NCBI GenBank assembly: GCA_050299695.1
Contig: JBNKWI010000081.1
Coordinates: 1 to 16,229, forward strand
Length of the DNA stretch: 16,229 nucleotides
Source: Ovoidimarina sp050299695
GTDB taxonomy: Bacteria; Pseudomonadota; Alphaproteobacteria; Rhodobacterales; Rhodobacteraceae
Direction: 5' to 3'
A model generated the notes under the pieces. It did not search any database, was not told where the DNA came from, and saw only the letters and a list, made by a program, of their open reading frames with translations. Position 1 is the first letter of the stretch, and each line of letters opens with the position of its first letter. The translations under genes were made by a program, and so were the position numbers. Positions 7,031 to 13,856 of the stretch are shown piece after piece.

Positions 7031-8008
7031 TCAGGCGACCCTTGGGGCGCGGCCGGTGATGCGGCGGACGAGGCCGGTGCCGGGGGCCCAGAGCCGTGTG
7101 GCGCCGAGGGTCACCATGCGGGCGCCGGCGCCGAGCTTGAACCGGGCGAGGCCGGGGGAGGTCTCGGTCTCGACCACGTCGAGGTCGAGCGTCGTGAAGC
7201 CCCGCGCCGAGAGCCAGAGCGCGGCGCGCCAGAGCAGCAGGTTATGCGCGCCCGTCTCGCGCCCGCGCGGGCCGCTCCAGCCGATATGGTAGGTCGCGCC
7301 GGGCCGGTGCAGGAGGAACAGCATCGCCGCAACCACCTCGCCACCCGGTGCGGTGGCGGTGAAGAGCCGCGTCGCGTCCGTGCCGCCCGCGCGCGCCCAG
7401 GCGAGCGGGTAGGCCGCGTCGAGCCCCCGGTAGCCGCGGCTCTGCCTCTGCCGCGCCTCCTCGGCGAGCAGCCAGTGGTCGGCGTCGGCATCCCAGGGCG
7501 CGTGCTTCACCGAGAGCCCGGCCCCGTCGGCGCGCCGGAGCCGGTTGCGCCATTTGCCGGATTGCCGGGCGAGGAGCGTTTCGGCCGAGGCGTCGAGCGC
7601 CAGCTCGGCCACCGAGATCGGCGTGACCACAGGAAGCCAGGGGCCGCCTTCCAGCGGGTCCGCGCCGCCGATCCGCTCCGGCGCGGCCATGACCCCGCGA
7701 TGCTCCGCGCGAAGCCTGCGGAGGAGGGCGTGGAGCGCGTCGCGTCGGTCGGCATCGGCGAGCGCGGGCGACCAGAGCGGGCCCCTGCCCAGCACGGCGA
7801 AATCGCCCCAGCCAGGCCAGCGGCGGATCCCGATCTGCGCGGCGCCGAGGAGCCGGCCGCCCCGGCGCAGCGCCAGATGGCGGAGGCGCTGGCCGGTGGC
7901 CTCGGACGCGGCGGCATGGAGCGGGTGGTGCTGGCGGATCGTCGCCGCCAGCGCTGCCGACCAGACCGGGCGATCCGAGTTCTCCCACCGCGCATCCATG
8001 GCCCGCAT
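7031..8008 (-). CDS. GNAT-superfamily acetyltransferase, BioF2/FemAB-like
   Basis: A 325-residue cytoplasmic protein (322 if it starts at the ATG at 7999). The N-terminal half contains an incomplete-looking GNAT fold (RHLALRRGGRLLGAAQIGIRRWPGWGDFAVLGRGPLW), and the C-terminal half holds the BioF2-like acetyltransferase pattern: QSGKWRNRLRRADGAGLSV, then a beta hairpin with GGEVVAAMLFLLHRPGATYHIGWSG and GAHNLLLWRAALWLSARGFTTLDLD. Double-GNAT proteins of this kind include peptidyl-transferases that use aminoacyl-tRNA (FemAB) and acyltransferases; the substrate here is unknown. The first Met (8008) has no good ribosome site, and the second (7999) is equally possible. A TTAA-N7-TTAA motif lies 16 nt upstream of the first Met. 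Confidence 0.85.
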   Translation of the reverse strand: MRAMDARWENSDRPVWSAALAATIRQHHPLHAAASEATGQRLRHLALRRGGRLLGAAQIGIRRWPGWGDFAVLGRGPLWSPALADADRRDALHALLRRLRAEHRGVMAAPERIGGADPLEGGPWLPVVTPISVAELALDASAETLLARQSGKWRNRLRRADGAGLSVKHAPWDADADHWLLAEEARQRQSRGYRGLDAAYPLAWARAGGTDATRLFTATAPGGEVVAAMLFLLHRPGATYHIGWSGPRGRETGAHNLLLWRAALWLSARGFTTLDLDVVETETSPGLARFKLGAGARMVTLGATRLWAPGTGLVRRITGRAPRVA

Positions 8009-8023
8009 TAACCGCGGCGAAAC

Positions 8024-8038
8024 TTAATCTCCGCTTAA
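8024..8038. promoter_or_regulatory. TTAA-N7-TTAA motif, candidate CtrA-binding site
   Basis: TTAA at 8024-8027 and TTAA at 8035-8038 are separated by exactly seven bases, the spacing of the full CtrA recognition site defined in Caulobacter. A further TTAA lies at 8008-8011. Such AT tetramers are scarce in this GC-rich window, and three within 31 bp stand out. The site lies between the divergent acetyltransferase gene and the 49-codon ORF and could serve either. Binding is inferred only. Confidence 0.45.
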
Positions 8039-8045
8039 TGGCAGC

Positions 8046-8195
8046 ATGCGGAAGACGGCGCCCCCGGTTCTCGGACAGGTCGTGCAGGCCCCCCGGCCCA
8101 CGGCGGCAGGGGCGCTCTGGCTGGCCTCGGTGCTCTCGGTGCCGGTGTTTCTGGTGCTGGCGGTGGTGGAGCTGGTCTGGCGGGTGTGGGGGTAG
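8046..8195 (+). CDS. Candidate small single-pass membrane protein (49 aa)
   Basis: An ATG-to-TAG frame of 49 codons with a polar, Pro-rich N-terminus (MRKTAPPVLGQVVQAPRPTA) followed by a hydrophobic span at about residues 23-45 (LWLASVLSVPVFLVLAVVEL) and a short WRVWG tail. Nearly all third codon positions are G or C, the pattern of real genes here. The start is 8 nt past a TTAA-N7-TTAA motif. Against it: no clear Shine-Dalgarno sequence, and random hydrophobic frames do occur in GC-rich DNA. An overlapping frame starting at 8038 runs on through the downstream repeat and looks less protein-like. I do not recognise a family. It is divergent from the acetyltransferase gene, and DUF2244 converges on it from the other side of the repeat. 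Confidence 0.45.
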   Translation: MRKTAPPVLGQVVQAPRPTAAGALWLASVLSVPVFLVLAVVELVWRVWG

Positions 8196-8283
8196 GGTGG
8201 TGCGCGGCAGCACCGCGCTTCCATGTGCGGTTCCTATCTCCCGACGGCGATCCATTGTCCCCCGCCCGAATAGCGCTGAAGGC

Positions 8284-8449
8284 GCCGGGCGAGCGCCTGC
8301 CCGTGTCACGCCGGAGGCGTGCCTCCGGCACGACCGGGCTGGCGCTGTGTCAACGTTTGCGCGGACCGTCGAGGTCGGAGGTGCCTGGCGCCATAAAGTG
8401 CGCCGTTCAGCCGTTGCAGCGCCATCCCACGGGCAGGCGCTCGCCCGGC
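8284..8449. repeat. Palindromic interspersed repeat, copy 2
   Basis: A 166-bp element with perfect 22-bp inverted ends (8284-8305 and 8428-8449) and the same internal 9-bp hairpin (8310-8329) as copy 1, in the same orientation. The ends can pair further outward with small bulges: AGCGC at 8272-8276 with GCGCT at 8453-8457, and GAAG with CTTC. Similarity to copy 1 starts near 8260. The 300-bp gap 8196-8495 between the small ORF and the DUF2244 gene is mostly this element; I see no gene in the rest of it. No clear target-site duplication is visible at the ends. Confidence 0.9.
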
Positions 8450-8495
8450 TTCGCGCTGCGTCAGGTCGTTTTGAGAGGGGGAGCCTTCCGGGGTC

Positions 8496-8969
8496 TCAAA
8501 CCCGGCGGATCAAAGCGCTGAGCTCCCCATAGAGCTCCTGCCGCTCCTCGGGGCTGAGAAAGGCGCCGATCTCCACCTCGCGGCCGCCGCCCTTCAAGGT
8601 GAGGTATTTCTCCACCGGCTTGTCGCCCTTGTGGAGATGCACGGTGACCCAGTAGGGGTTCGCGTCCCAGCGGCGGACATCGCCGCGGGGCTCGCTGCGG
8701 ACGAGCTCGATCCGCTCGGAGCCGAGCCGCAGGACCTCGGTCAGCCGCGCGTCGCGGTCGCTGCGATTGAGTGCGAGCCAGACCCCGCCCACCGCGGCGC
8801 CCATGAACGGGAGGAGCGCCCAGAGCACCGGGCTTCCCAGCACCGCGAGGAGCGGCAGGGCCAGCATCGCCACGGTGGCGCCGATGAACAGGACGAAGCC
8901 CCGGTTGCTCATGGACCGGTGCGGCCAGAGGGTCAGGGTGTGCTTCTCGTCGGTCCAGCGGTAGGGCAT
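8496..8969 (-). CDS. DUF2244 domain membrane protein
   Basis: A 157-residue integral membrane protein of unknown function. A short polar N-terminus (MPYRWTDEKHTLTLWPHRSM) precedes two adjacent hydrophobic spans (about 24-42 and 46-66), then a soluble beta-rich domain with the run RSEPRGDVRRWDANPYWVTVHLH at about 92-114 and a C-terminal EIGAFLSPEERQELYGEL helix, which are the family signature. DUF2244 genes often lie next to cytochrome oxidase genes in alphaproteobacteria, and here the gene lies 96 bp downstream of ctaD on the same strand. A probable terminator between the two suggests partial or full transcriptional separation. A role in oxidase assembly is only a guess from position. Confidence 0.88.
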   Translation of the reverse strand: MPYRWTDEKHTLTLWPHRSMSNRGFVLFIGATVAMLALPLLAVLGSPVLWALLPFMGAAVGGVWLALNRSDRDARLTEVLRLGSERIELVRSEPRGDVRRWDANPYWVTVHLHKGDKPVEKYLTLKGGGREVEIGAFLSPEERQELYGELSALIRRV

Positions 8970-9013
8970 GGCGGGAGTGTATCCCCAGCCGCCTTTGCTG
9001 CAAATCCAAAGCG

Positions 9014-9044
9014 AAGCGCCCCCGCCTTTCGGTCGGGGGCGCTT
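9014..9044 (-). terminator. Probable terminator after ctaD
   Basis: An 11-bp perfect stem (AAGCGCCCCCG at 9014-9024 with CGGGGGCGCTT at 9034-9044) with a 9-nt loop lies 21 nt downstream of the ctaD stop codon on the minus strand. The strong GC stem ends in TT and continues CGCTTTGG, so the U tract is poor. It probably stops or attenuates transcription before the DUF2244 gene. Confidence 0.75.
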
Positions 9045-9065
9045 TGGCGTTTCGGGTTGGCCCGC

Positions 9066-10748
9066 CTAGTGGGTGTGGCCGTGATCCCAGTCCGACTGCT
9101 TCGGCAGCGTCTCGAACGTGTGCTCGGGCGGCGGCGAGGGCAGGGTCCACTCGAGCGTGTCGGCGTGCTCGTTCCAGTAGTTCTTCTCGGTCACCCGCGC
9201 GCCGCGGGTCAGGGTGTAGAACACGATGCCAATGAAGAACAGGAACGAGGCGAAGCTGAGGAAGGCGCCCCAGGAGGACACGGTGTTCCAGAAGGCGAAG
9301 GGCTCCGGATAGTCGATATAGCGCCGCGGCATGCCCGACAGGCCGAGGAAGTGCTGCGGGAAGAAGGTGAGGTTCGCGCCGATGAACATCATCCAGAAAT
9401 GCAGCTTGCCGGCCCATTCCGGGTATTGGCGGCCCGACATCTTGCCGATCCAGTAGTAGATCCCGGCGAAGATGCAGAACACCGCGCCGAGGCTCATCAC
9501 GTAGTGGAAGTGGGCGACCACGTAATAGGTGTCGTGATAGGCGCGGTCGATGCCGGCCTGCGACAGCACGATGCCGGTGACGCCGCCCACGGTGAACAGG
9601 AACAGGAAGCCGAAGGCCCAGAGCATCGGCGTCTTGAACTCGACCGAGCCGCCCCACATCGTCGCGATCCAGGAGAAGATCTTCACCCCGGTAGGCACCG
9701 CGATGACCATGGTCGCCAGCATGAAATAGGTCTGCTGCCGCAGGCTCATGCCGACGGTGTACATGTGGTGCGCCCAGACGACGAAGCCGAGGCCGCCGAT
9801 GGCGATCAGCGCCCAGACCATCGGCAGGTAGCCGAAGATCGGTTTCTTCGAGAAGGTGGCGATCACGTGGGAGATGATGCCGAAGCCGGGCAGGATGATG
9901 ATGTAGACCTCGGGATGGCCGAAGAACCAGAGGATGTGCTGGTAGAGGATCGGGTCGCCGCCGCCCGCGGGCTGGAAGAAGGCGAAGCCGAAGTTGCGGT
10001 CCATAAGGAGCATGGTGATCGCGCCGGCGAGGACTGGGAGCGACAGGAGGATCAGCCAGGCGGTGACGAAGATCGACCAGGCGAAGAGCGGCACCTTGAA
10101 GAGCGTCATGCCGGGTGCGCGCATGTTCAGGAAGGTGGTGATCATGTTGATCGCGCCGAGGATCGACGAGGCGCCAGAGAGGTGGACGGCGAAGATCGCG
10201 AGATCCATCGAGAAGCCGCCCTCGGAGGTGGAGAGCGGCGGGTAGAGCACCCAGCCGACGCCCGAGCCGAGCTGGTCGTTGCCGCCGGGCGACAGGACCG
10301 AGGCCACGGCGAGCGAGGTGCCGGCCACGTAGAGCCAGTAGGAGAGGTTGTTCAGCCGCGGGAACGCCATGTCGGGCGCGCCGATCTGCAGGGGCATGAA
10401 GAAGTTGCCGAAGCCGCCGAAGAGCGCGGGGATCACCACGAAGAACATCATCAGGATGCCGTGGGCGGTGATCAGCACGTTCCAGAGATGGCCGTTCGGC
10501 GTGCAGTCCGCCTCGGCCGCCGCCGTGAGGAAATGCGCGCCTTCCATGCACATGTACTGGACGCCCGGATGCATCAGCTCGAGGCGCATGTAGACGGTGA
10601 AGGCCACGGCGATGAAGCCGACCAGCGCCGAGGTGAAGAGGTAGAGGATGCCGATATCCTTGTGGTTCGTCGACATGAACCAGCGGGTGAAGAAGCCGCG
10701 AGGGTCGTGATGGTCTTCGTGTCCGTGGACCTGGGCGTCTGCGGGCAT
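9066..10748 (-). CDS. ctaD: Cytochrome c oxidase subunit I (aa3 type)
   Basis: A 560-residue, 12-helix inner-membrane protein: the catalytic subunit that reduces O2 to water and pumps protons, carrying heme a, heme a3 and CuB. Ligands are visible: H96 (LITAHG) and H415 for heme a, H413 (VAHFHYVMS) for heme a3, and H278 of HPEVY with H327 and H328 for CuB; Y282 is the cross-linked tyrosine. The D-channel entry D126 (GAPDMAFP), E280 and the K-channel K356 (PTGVKIFSW) are all present, so this is an A-type proton-pumping oxidase. The ATG at 10748 is chosen because AGGAGA lies 5 nt upstream; a Met nine codons earlier lies before that site. Subunits II and III and assembly genes are not nearby. Confidence 0.98.
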   Translation of the reverse strand: MPADAQVHGHEDHHDPRGFFTRWFMSTNHKDIGILYLFTSALVGFIAVAFTVYMRLELMHPGVQYMCMEGAHFLTAAAEADCTPNGHLWNVLITAHGILMMFFVVIPALFGGFGNFFMPLQIGAPDMAFPRLNNLSYWLYVAGTSLAVASVLSPGGNDQLGSGVGWVLYPPLSTSEGGFSMDLAIFAVHLSGASSILGAINMITTFLNMRAPGMTLFKVPLFAWSIFVTAWLILLSLPVLAGAITMLLMDRNFGFAFFQPAGGGDPILYQHILWFFGHPEVYIIILPGFGIISHVIATFSKKPIFGYLPMVWALIAIGGLGFVVWAHHMYTVGMSLRQQTYFMLATMVIAVPTGVKIFSWIATMWGGSVEFKTPMLWAFGFLFLFTVGGVTGIVLSQAGIDRAYHDTYYVVAHFHYVMSLGAVFCIFAGIYYWIGKMSGRQYPEWAGKLHFWMMFIGANLTFFPQHFLGLSGMPRRYIDYPEPFAFWNTVSSWGAFLSFASFLFFIGIVFYTLTRGARVTEKNYWNEHADTLEWTLPSPPPEHTFETLPKQSDWDHGHTH

Positions 10749-10753
10749 GAGTC

Positions 10754-10759
10754 TCTCCT
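10754..10759 (-). promoter_or_regulatory. Ribosome-binding site fixing the ctaD start
   Basis: On the minus strand AGGAGA lies 5 nt before the ATG at 10748. It favours this start over the in-frame ATG at 10775, which has no such site. Confidence 0.75.
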
Positions 10760-10811
10760 GATGGCGTGGCCGCACGGCCGAAGACTCGCACCGCTGCGGT
10801 ATTTTGCATGT

Positions 10812-10840
10812 GTTCTAGTGGGAGTGCCGGGCGGCGGCAA
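10812..10840 (-). promoter_or_regulatory. Candidate sigma-70 promoter of ctaD
   Basis: On the minus strand, TTGCCG (10840-10835) and TAGAAC (10817-10812) are separated by 17 bp, each matching four of six consensus bases. Transcription would begin near 10805, giving a leader of about 57 nt. The assignment is by pattern only. Confidence 0.35.
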
Positions 10841-11009
10841 CACGGCAATCGGTCGAAGGGGCGGGTAAAAATGTCTCAGGGGCGGTGCAGCCGCCCTCCG
10901 GCGGCGGCCGGTAAACCAACGTTTTCCGGATCGGAATTCGACATGAGTTCCGCGCCCGCCCGTCGGTTTCGCGATGGCGCCAGACGCCCAGCCGGGATAG
11001 GCGGGCGCC

Positions 11010-11930
11010 ATGGCACAGCTTTCCGACAACGCGCGCGGCGCGCTTCTGATGATCGCGTCGATGCTGTTCTTCACGATGAACGATGCCTGCCTGAAGGGGC
11101 TTGGCGGCGACGTGCCGCTGATGCAGGCGCTGTTCCTGCGCGGGCTGGTGGTGTCGGTTCTCCTGGCGGCCCTGGCGGCCTGGCGCGGCGGCGGGTTGCG
11201 ACTGGGCAGGCTCCGGCCCGATGCCGGACGGCTGGCGCTGCGCACCCTGGCCGAAATCGGCGCGGCGTATTTCTTCCTCACCGCGCTTTTCAACATGCCG
11301 CTCGCCAATGTCTCGGCGATCCTGCAGGTGACGCCGCTCGCGGTGACGCTCGCCGCCGCGCTGTTCCTGGCCGAGCCGGTGGGCTGGCGCCGGCTCGTCG
11401 CCATCGCCATCGGCTTCGGCGGGGTGCTCCTGATCGTGCGGCCGGGCACCGACGGGTTCACGATCCATTCGATCTTCGCACTCCTCTCCGTGGCCATGGT
11501 CACGGTCCGCGACCTCGCGACTCGGCACATGAGCCGCGACCTGCCCTCGATCAGCGTCGCGTTCGTGACCGCCGTGGGGGTGACCTGTTTCACCGGCATC
11601 TCGTCCCTGTTCGAGCCCTGGGTGCCGCTCGGCCCGCGGTCCGGGTTGCAGCTGGCCGGGGCGTCGCTGTTCGTCTTCGTCGCCTATATCGCCAGCGTCG
11701 CGACCATGCGGGTGGGCGAGGTCGGATTCGTGGCGCCGTTCCGTTACGCGAGCCTGCTCGCGGCGTTGATCCTGGGTTTCGTGGCGTTCGGCGACTGGCC
11801 GTCGCCGCTGACGCTTCTGGGCAGCGCGGTGGTGGTGGCGACGGGTCTCTTCACGCTCCTGCGCGAGCGCGCCGTGGCAAGGGCGCGCGGACGGCGCGGT
11901 CCCGCGGCGACGGTTCGGGCGCGGGGGTAG
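11010..11930 (+). CDS. EamA/DMT-superfamily transporter
   Basis: A 306-residue inner-membrane protein with about ten hydrophobic helices in two EamA-type repeats (roughly 10-138 and 150-287). Typical marks are MIASMLFFTMNDACLKGL in helix 1, the end of the first repeat NMPLANVSAILQVTPLAVTLAAALFLAEPVGWRR and GFGGVLLIVRPG, and in the second repeat EVGFVAPFRYASLLAALILGFVAFGDWP. These transporters export or import metabolites such as amino acids, nucleotide precursors or S-adenosylmethionine; the substrate cannot be told. The basic Ala/Arg-rich tail is cytoplasmic. The gene is divergent from ctaD (261-bp gap, with a GCCGCC-CTCC-GGCGGC hairpin at 10890-10905) and converges on the exonuclease gene. 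Confidence 0.92.
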   Translation: MAQLSDNARGALLMIASMLFFTMNDACLKGLGGDVPLMQALFLRGLVVSVLLAALAAWRGGGLRLGRLRPDAGRLALRTLAEIGAAYFFLTALFNMPLANVSAILQVTPLAVTLAAALFLAEPVGWRRLVAIAIGFGGVLLIVRPGTDGFTIHSIFALLSVAMVTVRDLATRHMSRDLPSISVAFVTAVGVTCFTGISSLFEPWVPLGPRSGLQLAGASLFVFVAYIASVATMRVGEVGFVAPFRYASLLAALILGFVAFGDWPSPLTLLGSAVVVATGLFTLLRERAVARARGRRGPAATVRARG

Positions 11931-12002
11931 CGCGCGCGCATCGCTTTCGGCTTGTCATTCGCGAGCGACAGGGGGCCATCCGACGCTCCGCGCGGGACGG
12001 CT

Positions 12003-12611
12003 TCAGGCGAGATCCGCTGGGGCCAGCGCGCCCTCTCCCAAGAGGTGCCGGAGCGTGTAGGCAACCGACAACGCGTCATCGAGCGCGTCGTGGCCCCGCA
12101 GCGGCGGATGGTCGAGCCGGTAATAGGCGGACAGGCGGTTGCTCGGCGTCTGTTTGAGGTCGTCATAGGGCATGCTGGCCTTGAGAAGCAGGTGGCAGGC
12201 ATTGCCGAACCGCGTCACCGGCAGGGGCGGCGCGATCCCTTCGACATTGCAGCTGATCGCCACCATGTTGAACTCGTCCTTGCCCCAGGACCAGAGCCGG
12301 GCGCCTTGGGCGAAGCGGTCGGTTTGCGCCAGCGCCTCGGCGAGGGGGAGCCCGTTCTCGTCGAGGATGTCCTCGGTGATGCCGGTCAGCCGGGTGAGGA
12401 GCGGGTCGAGCGGCATGCGCCCGCCCTGCCGGTCCGTCGGCAGCACATGGAGACGGAGTGTCTCGGCGATGGGAAACCCCTCCGAAAGGCCGAGCCGCAC
12501 CAATCCGATCTGGACGATTACCGGGTCGGGGTCGTAGGGACCGCACCAGAAGCGCTGCGGCGCCCCCTCGGCGGTGAGGAATTCGCAGTCGAAGACGATG
12601 GCGTGGTCCAT
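12003..12611 (-). CDS. DEDDh-family 3'-5' exonuclease
   Basis: A 202-residue cytoplasmic protein of the RNase T/DnaQ exonuclease superfamily, which removes nucleotides from 3' ends using two metal ions. Motif I is FDCEF (D8, E10), motif II includes WSWGKDEFNM (D112), and motif III is GHDALDDALSVAYTL with H174 and D179 in the HxxxxD spacing that defines the DEDDh subgroup. The segment LTRLTGITEDIL (72-83) is the common exonuclease helix. The ATG at 12611 is chosen because it starts three residues before the first strand (AIVFDCEF); a longer frame begins at 12671 in an Arg/Gly/Pro-rich stretch. It is not the polymerase III epsilon subunit by length or ends. Its natural substrate, RNA or DNA, is unknown. 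It is divergent from the str operon. Confidence 0.88.
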   Translation of the reverse strand: MDHAIVFDCEFLTAEGAPQRFWCGPYDPDPVIVQIGLVRLGLSEGFPIAETLRLHVLPTDRQGGRMPLDPLLTRLTGITEDILDENGLPLAEALAQTDRFAQGARLWSWGKDEFNMVAISCNVEGIAPPLPVTRFGNACHLLLKASMPYDDLKQTPSNRLSAYYRLDHPPLRGHDALDDALSVAYTLRHLLGEGALAPADLA

Positions 12612-12973
12612 GGTCCCCCCGGGGTCGGGCCCCGACAGTCTAAGGCCCCGAAAGCCCGCGGCAAGGGCCAAACGGCAAGGGCGCTGACGCGTATCGCAAA
12701 ATCGGCGCCGGGGTCTGTTGACAGCCTATACGACTCTGTCTATACGGCGCCCACTTCGGCCCCGGGTCCCCAGATCCCATGGCCGTCTACAGGAATGAAG
12801 TGGTCACGATCCGGCCGGCAACGGCCCGATCCTCTGGAGACCCGCCGCGTCGCCCCCGTTTGAGGGAGCGCCTGCGGTGTTTCTCGTTTTGCCGAAAGGC
12901 CGGGCGGGAGCAAGACCAAACCGGGGCGCGGCCTGCGCCCCAGACGAGAGTGAAACGAGGGGTAGCGAACCCG
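12612..12973. other. Regulatory gap between exonuclease gene and str operon
   Basis: A 362-bp divergent gap with no supported gene. It holds the str promoter (12718-12746) and a transcribed leader of about 220 nt before rpsL. The rpsL frame stays open upstream to 12779, but that stretch (Arg/Pro-rich) does not resemble S12. No further clear hairpin with a T tract was seen. Confidence 0.6.
12718..12746 (+). promoter_or_regulatory. Sigma-70 promoter of the str operon
   Basis: A perfect -35 TTGACA (12718-12723), a 17-bp spacer and -10 TATACG (12741-12746, four of six). The start would lie near 12753. A heptamer CTATACG occurs twice (12726-12732, 12740-12746), and GACAG/CTGTC (12720-12724, 12736-12740) form a short inverted pair inside the promoter. 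Confidence 0.75.
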
Positions 12974-13345
12974 ATGCCGACGATCCAGCAGCTGATCCGC
13001 AAGCCGCGGCAGCAGAAAGTGAAACGCTCGAAGTCCCAGCACCTCGAGTCCTGCCCGCAGAAGCGCGGCGTGTGCACCCGCGTCTACACCACGACGCCGA
13101 AGAAGCCGAACTCGGCGATGCGGAAAGTGGCCAAGGTGCGGCTGACGAACGGCTTCGAAGTCATCAGCTACATCCCCGGCGAAAGTCACAACCTTCAGGA
13201 GCACTCGGTGGTCCTGATCCGCGGCGGCCGGGTGAAGGACCTTCCCGGCGTCCGCTATCACATCCTGCGCGGTGTCCTCGACACCCAGGGCGTCAAGGAC
13301 CGCAAGCAGCGCCGCTCGAAATACGGCGCCAAGCGTCCGAAGTAA
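12974..13345 (+). CDS. rpsL: 30S ribosomal protein S12
   Basis: A 123-residue protein of the small-subunit decoding centre that helps tRNA selection. The sequence from MPTIQQLIRKPRQQKVKR to SKYGAKRPK is the full bacterial S12. The streptomycin-related segment TTTPKKPNSAMRKVAKVRLTNGFEV keeps both lysines, and GGRVKDLPGVRYH keeps the lysine and the aspartate that is beta-methylthiolated in E. coli, so the allele appears wild type (streptomycin-sensitive type). The start at 12974 is fixed by homology and by GAGGGG about 11 nt upstream. It is the first gene of the str operon, 12 nt ahead of rpsG. Confidence 0.99.
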   Translation: MPTIQQLIRKPRQQKVKRSKSQHLESCPQKRGVCTRVYTTTPKKPNSAMRKVAKVRLTNGFEVISYIPGESHNLQEHSVVLIRGGRVKDLPGVRYHILRGVLDTQGVKDRKQRRSKYGAKRPK

Positions 13346-13357
13346 GAGGAAAAGCCG

Positions 13358-13828
13358 ATGTCCCGCCGCCACGCTGCCGAGAAGCGCGAAGTTCTCCCCG
13401 ACGCCAAGTTCGGCGACCGCGTTCTGACGAAGTTCATGAACAACCTCATGGTCGACGGCAAGAAATCCGTCGCCGAGCGGATCGTCTACAACGCCTTCGA
13501 CCGGGTCGAGAGCAAGCTGAAGAAGTCGCCTCTGGACGTGTTCCACGAGAGCCTCGACAACATCAAGCCCTCGGTCGAGGTGCGCTCCCGCCGGGTCGGC
13601 GGCGCGACCTACCAGGTGCCCGTCGAAGTGCGCCCCGAGCGCCGCGAGGCCCTGGCGATCCGCTGGCTGATCGACGCGGCGAAGAAGCGCAACGAGAACA
13701 CGATGGAAGAGCGGCTCGCCGGTGAGCTGGTCGATGCCGTCAACGGCCGCGGCACCGCGGTGAAGAAGCGCGAAGACACCCACAAGATGGCCGATGCCAA
13801 CAAGGCGTTCAGCCACTACCGCTGGTAA
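13358..13828 (+). CDS. rpsG: 30S ribosomal protein S7
   Basis: A 156-residue primary 16S rRNA-binding protein that nucleates the 30S head and contacts mRNA and tRNA at the exit site. It opens MSRRHAAEKREVLPDAKFGDRVLTKFMN, with GGATYQVPVEVRPERREALAIRWLI in the middle and the AFSHYRW C-terminus; length and motifs are normal. It follows rpsL by 12 nt and has an AGAGGA site before the ATG. In E. coli, S7 represses translation of its operon; whether this applies here is not visible. Confidence 0.99.
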   Translation: MSRRHAAEKREVLPDAKFGDRVLTKFMNNLMVDGKKSVAERIVYNAFDRVESKLKKSPLDVFHESLDNIKPSVEVRSRRVGGATYQVPVEVRPERREALAIRWLIDAAKKRNENTMEERLAGELVDAVNGRGTAVKKREDTHKMADANKAFSHYRW

Positions 13829-13856
13829 TTACGAATTTCTGCCTGAGGACTGACCA

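Noticed and set aside
5361..7292. 643-codon plus-strand frame opposite trkH
   Set aside because: Composition is Gly/Asp/Glu/His/Arg-rich and low in hydrophobic order; the minus strand holds a complete TrkH with all four filters.
8038..8532. 164-codon frame overlapping the small ORF and running through repeat copy 2
   Set aside because: It is Arg/Ser-rich, crosses the palindromic element, and overlaps the end of the DUF2244 gene on the other strand.
8631..10868. 745-codon plus-strand frame opposite ctaD and the DUF2244 gene
   Set aside because: The minus-strand products are unmistakable, and the frame spans their terminator and intergenic gap; it is a mirror of codon bias.
11931..12002. Possible bidirectional terminator between the DMT transporter and exonuclease genes
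   Set aside because: Only short, weak complementarity (TCGCT/AGCGA) and no T tract could be found.
12779..12973. In-frame upstream extension of rpsL by 65 codons
   Set aside because: S12 starts at MPTIQQ in all forms I know, a ribosome site precedes that ATG, and the extension is unlike any ribosomal protein.
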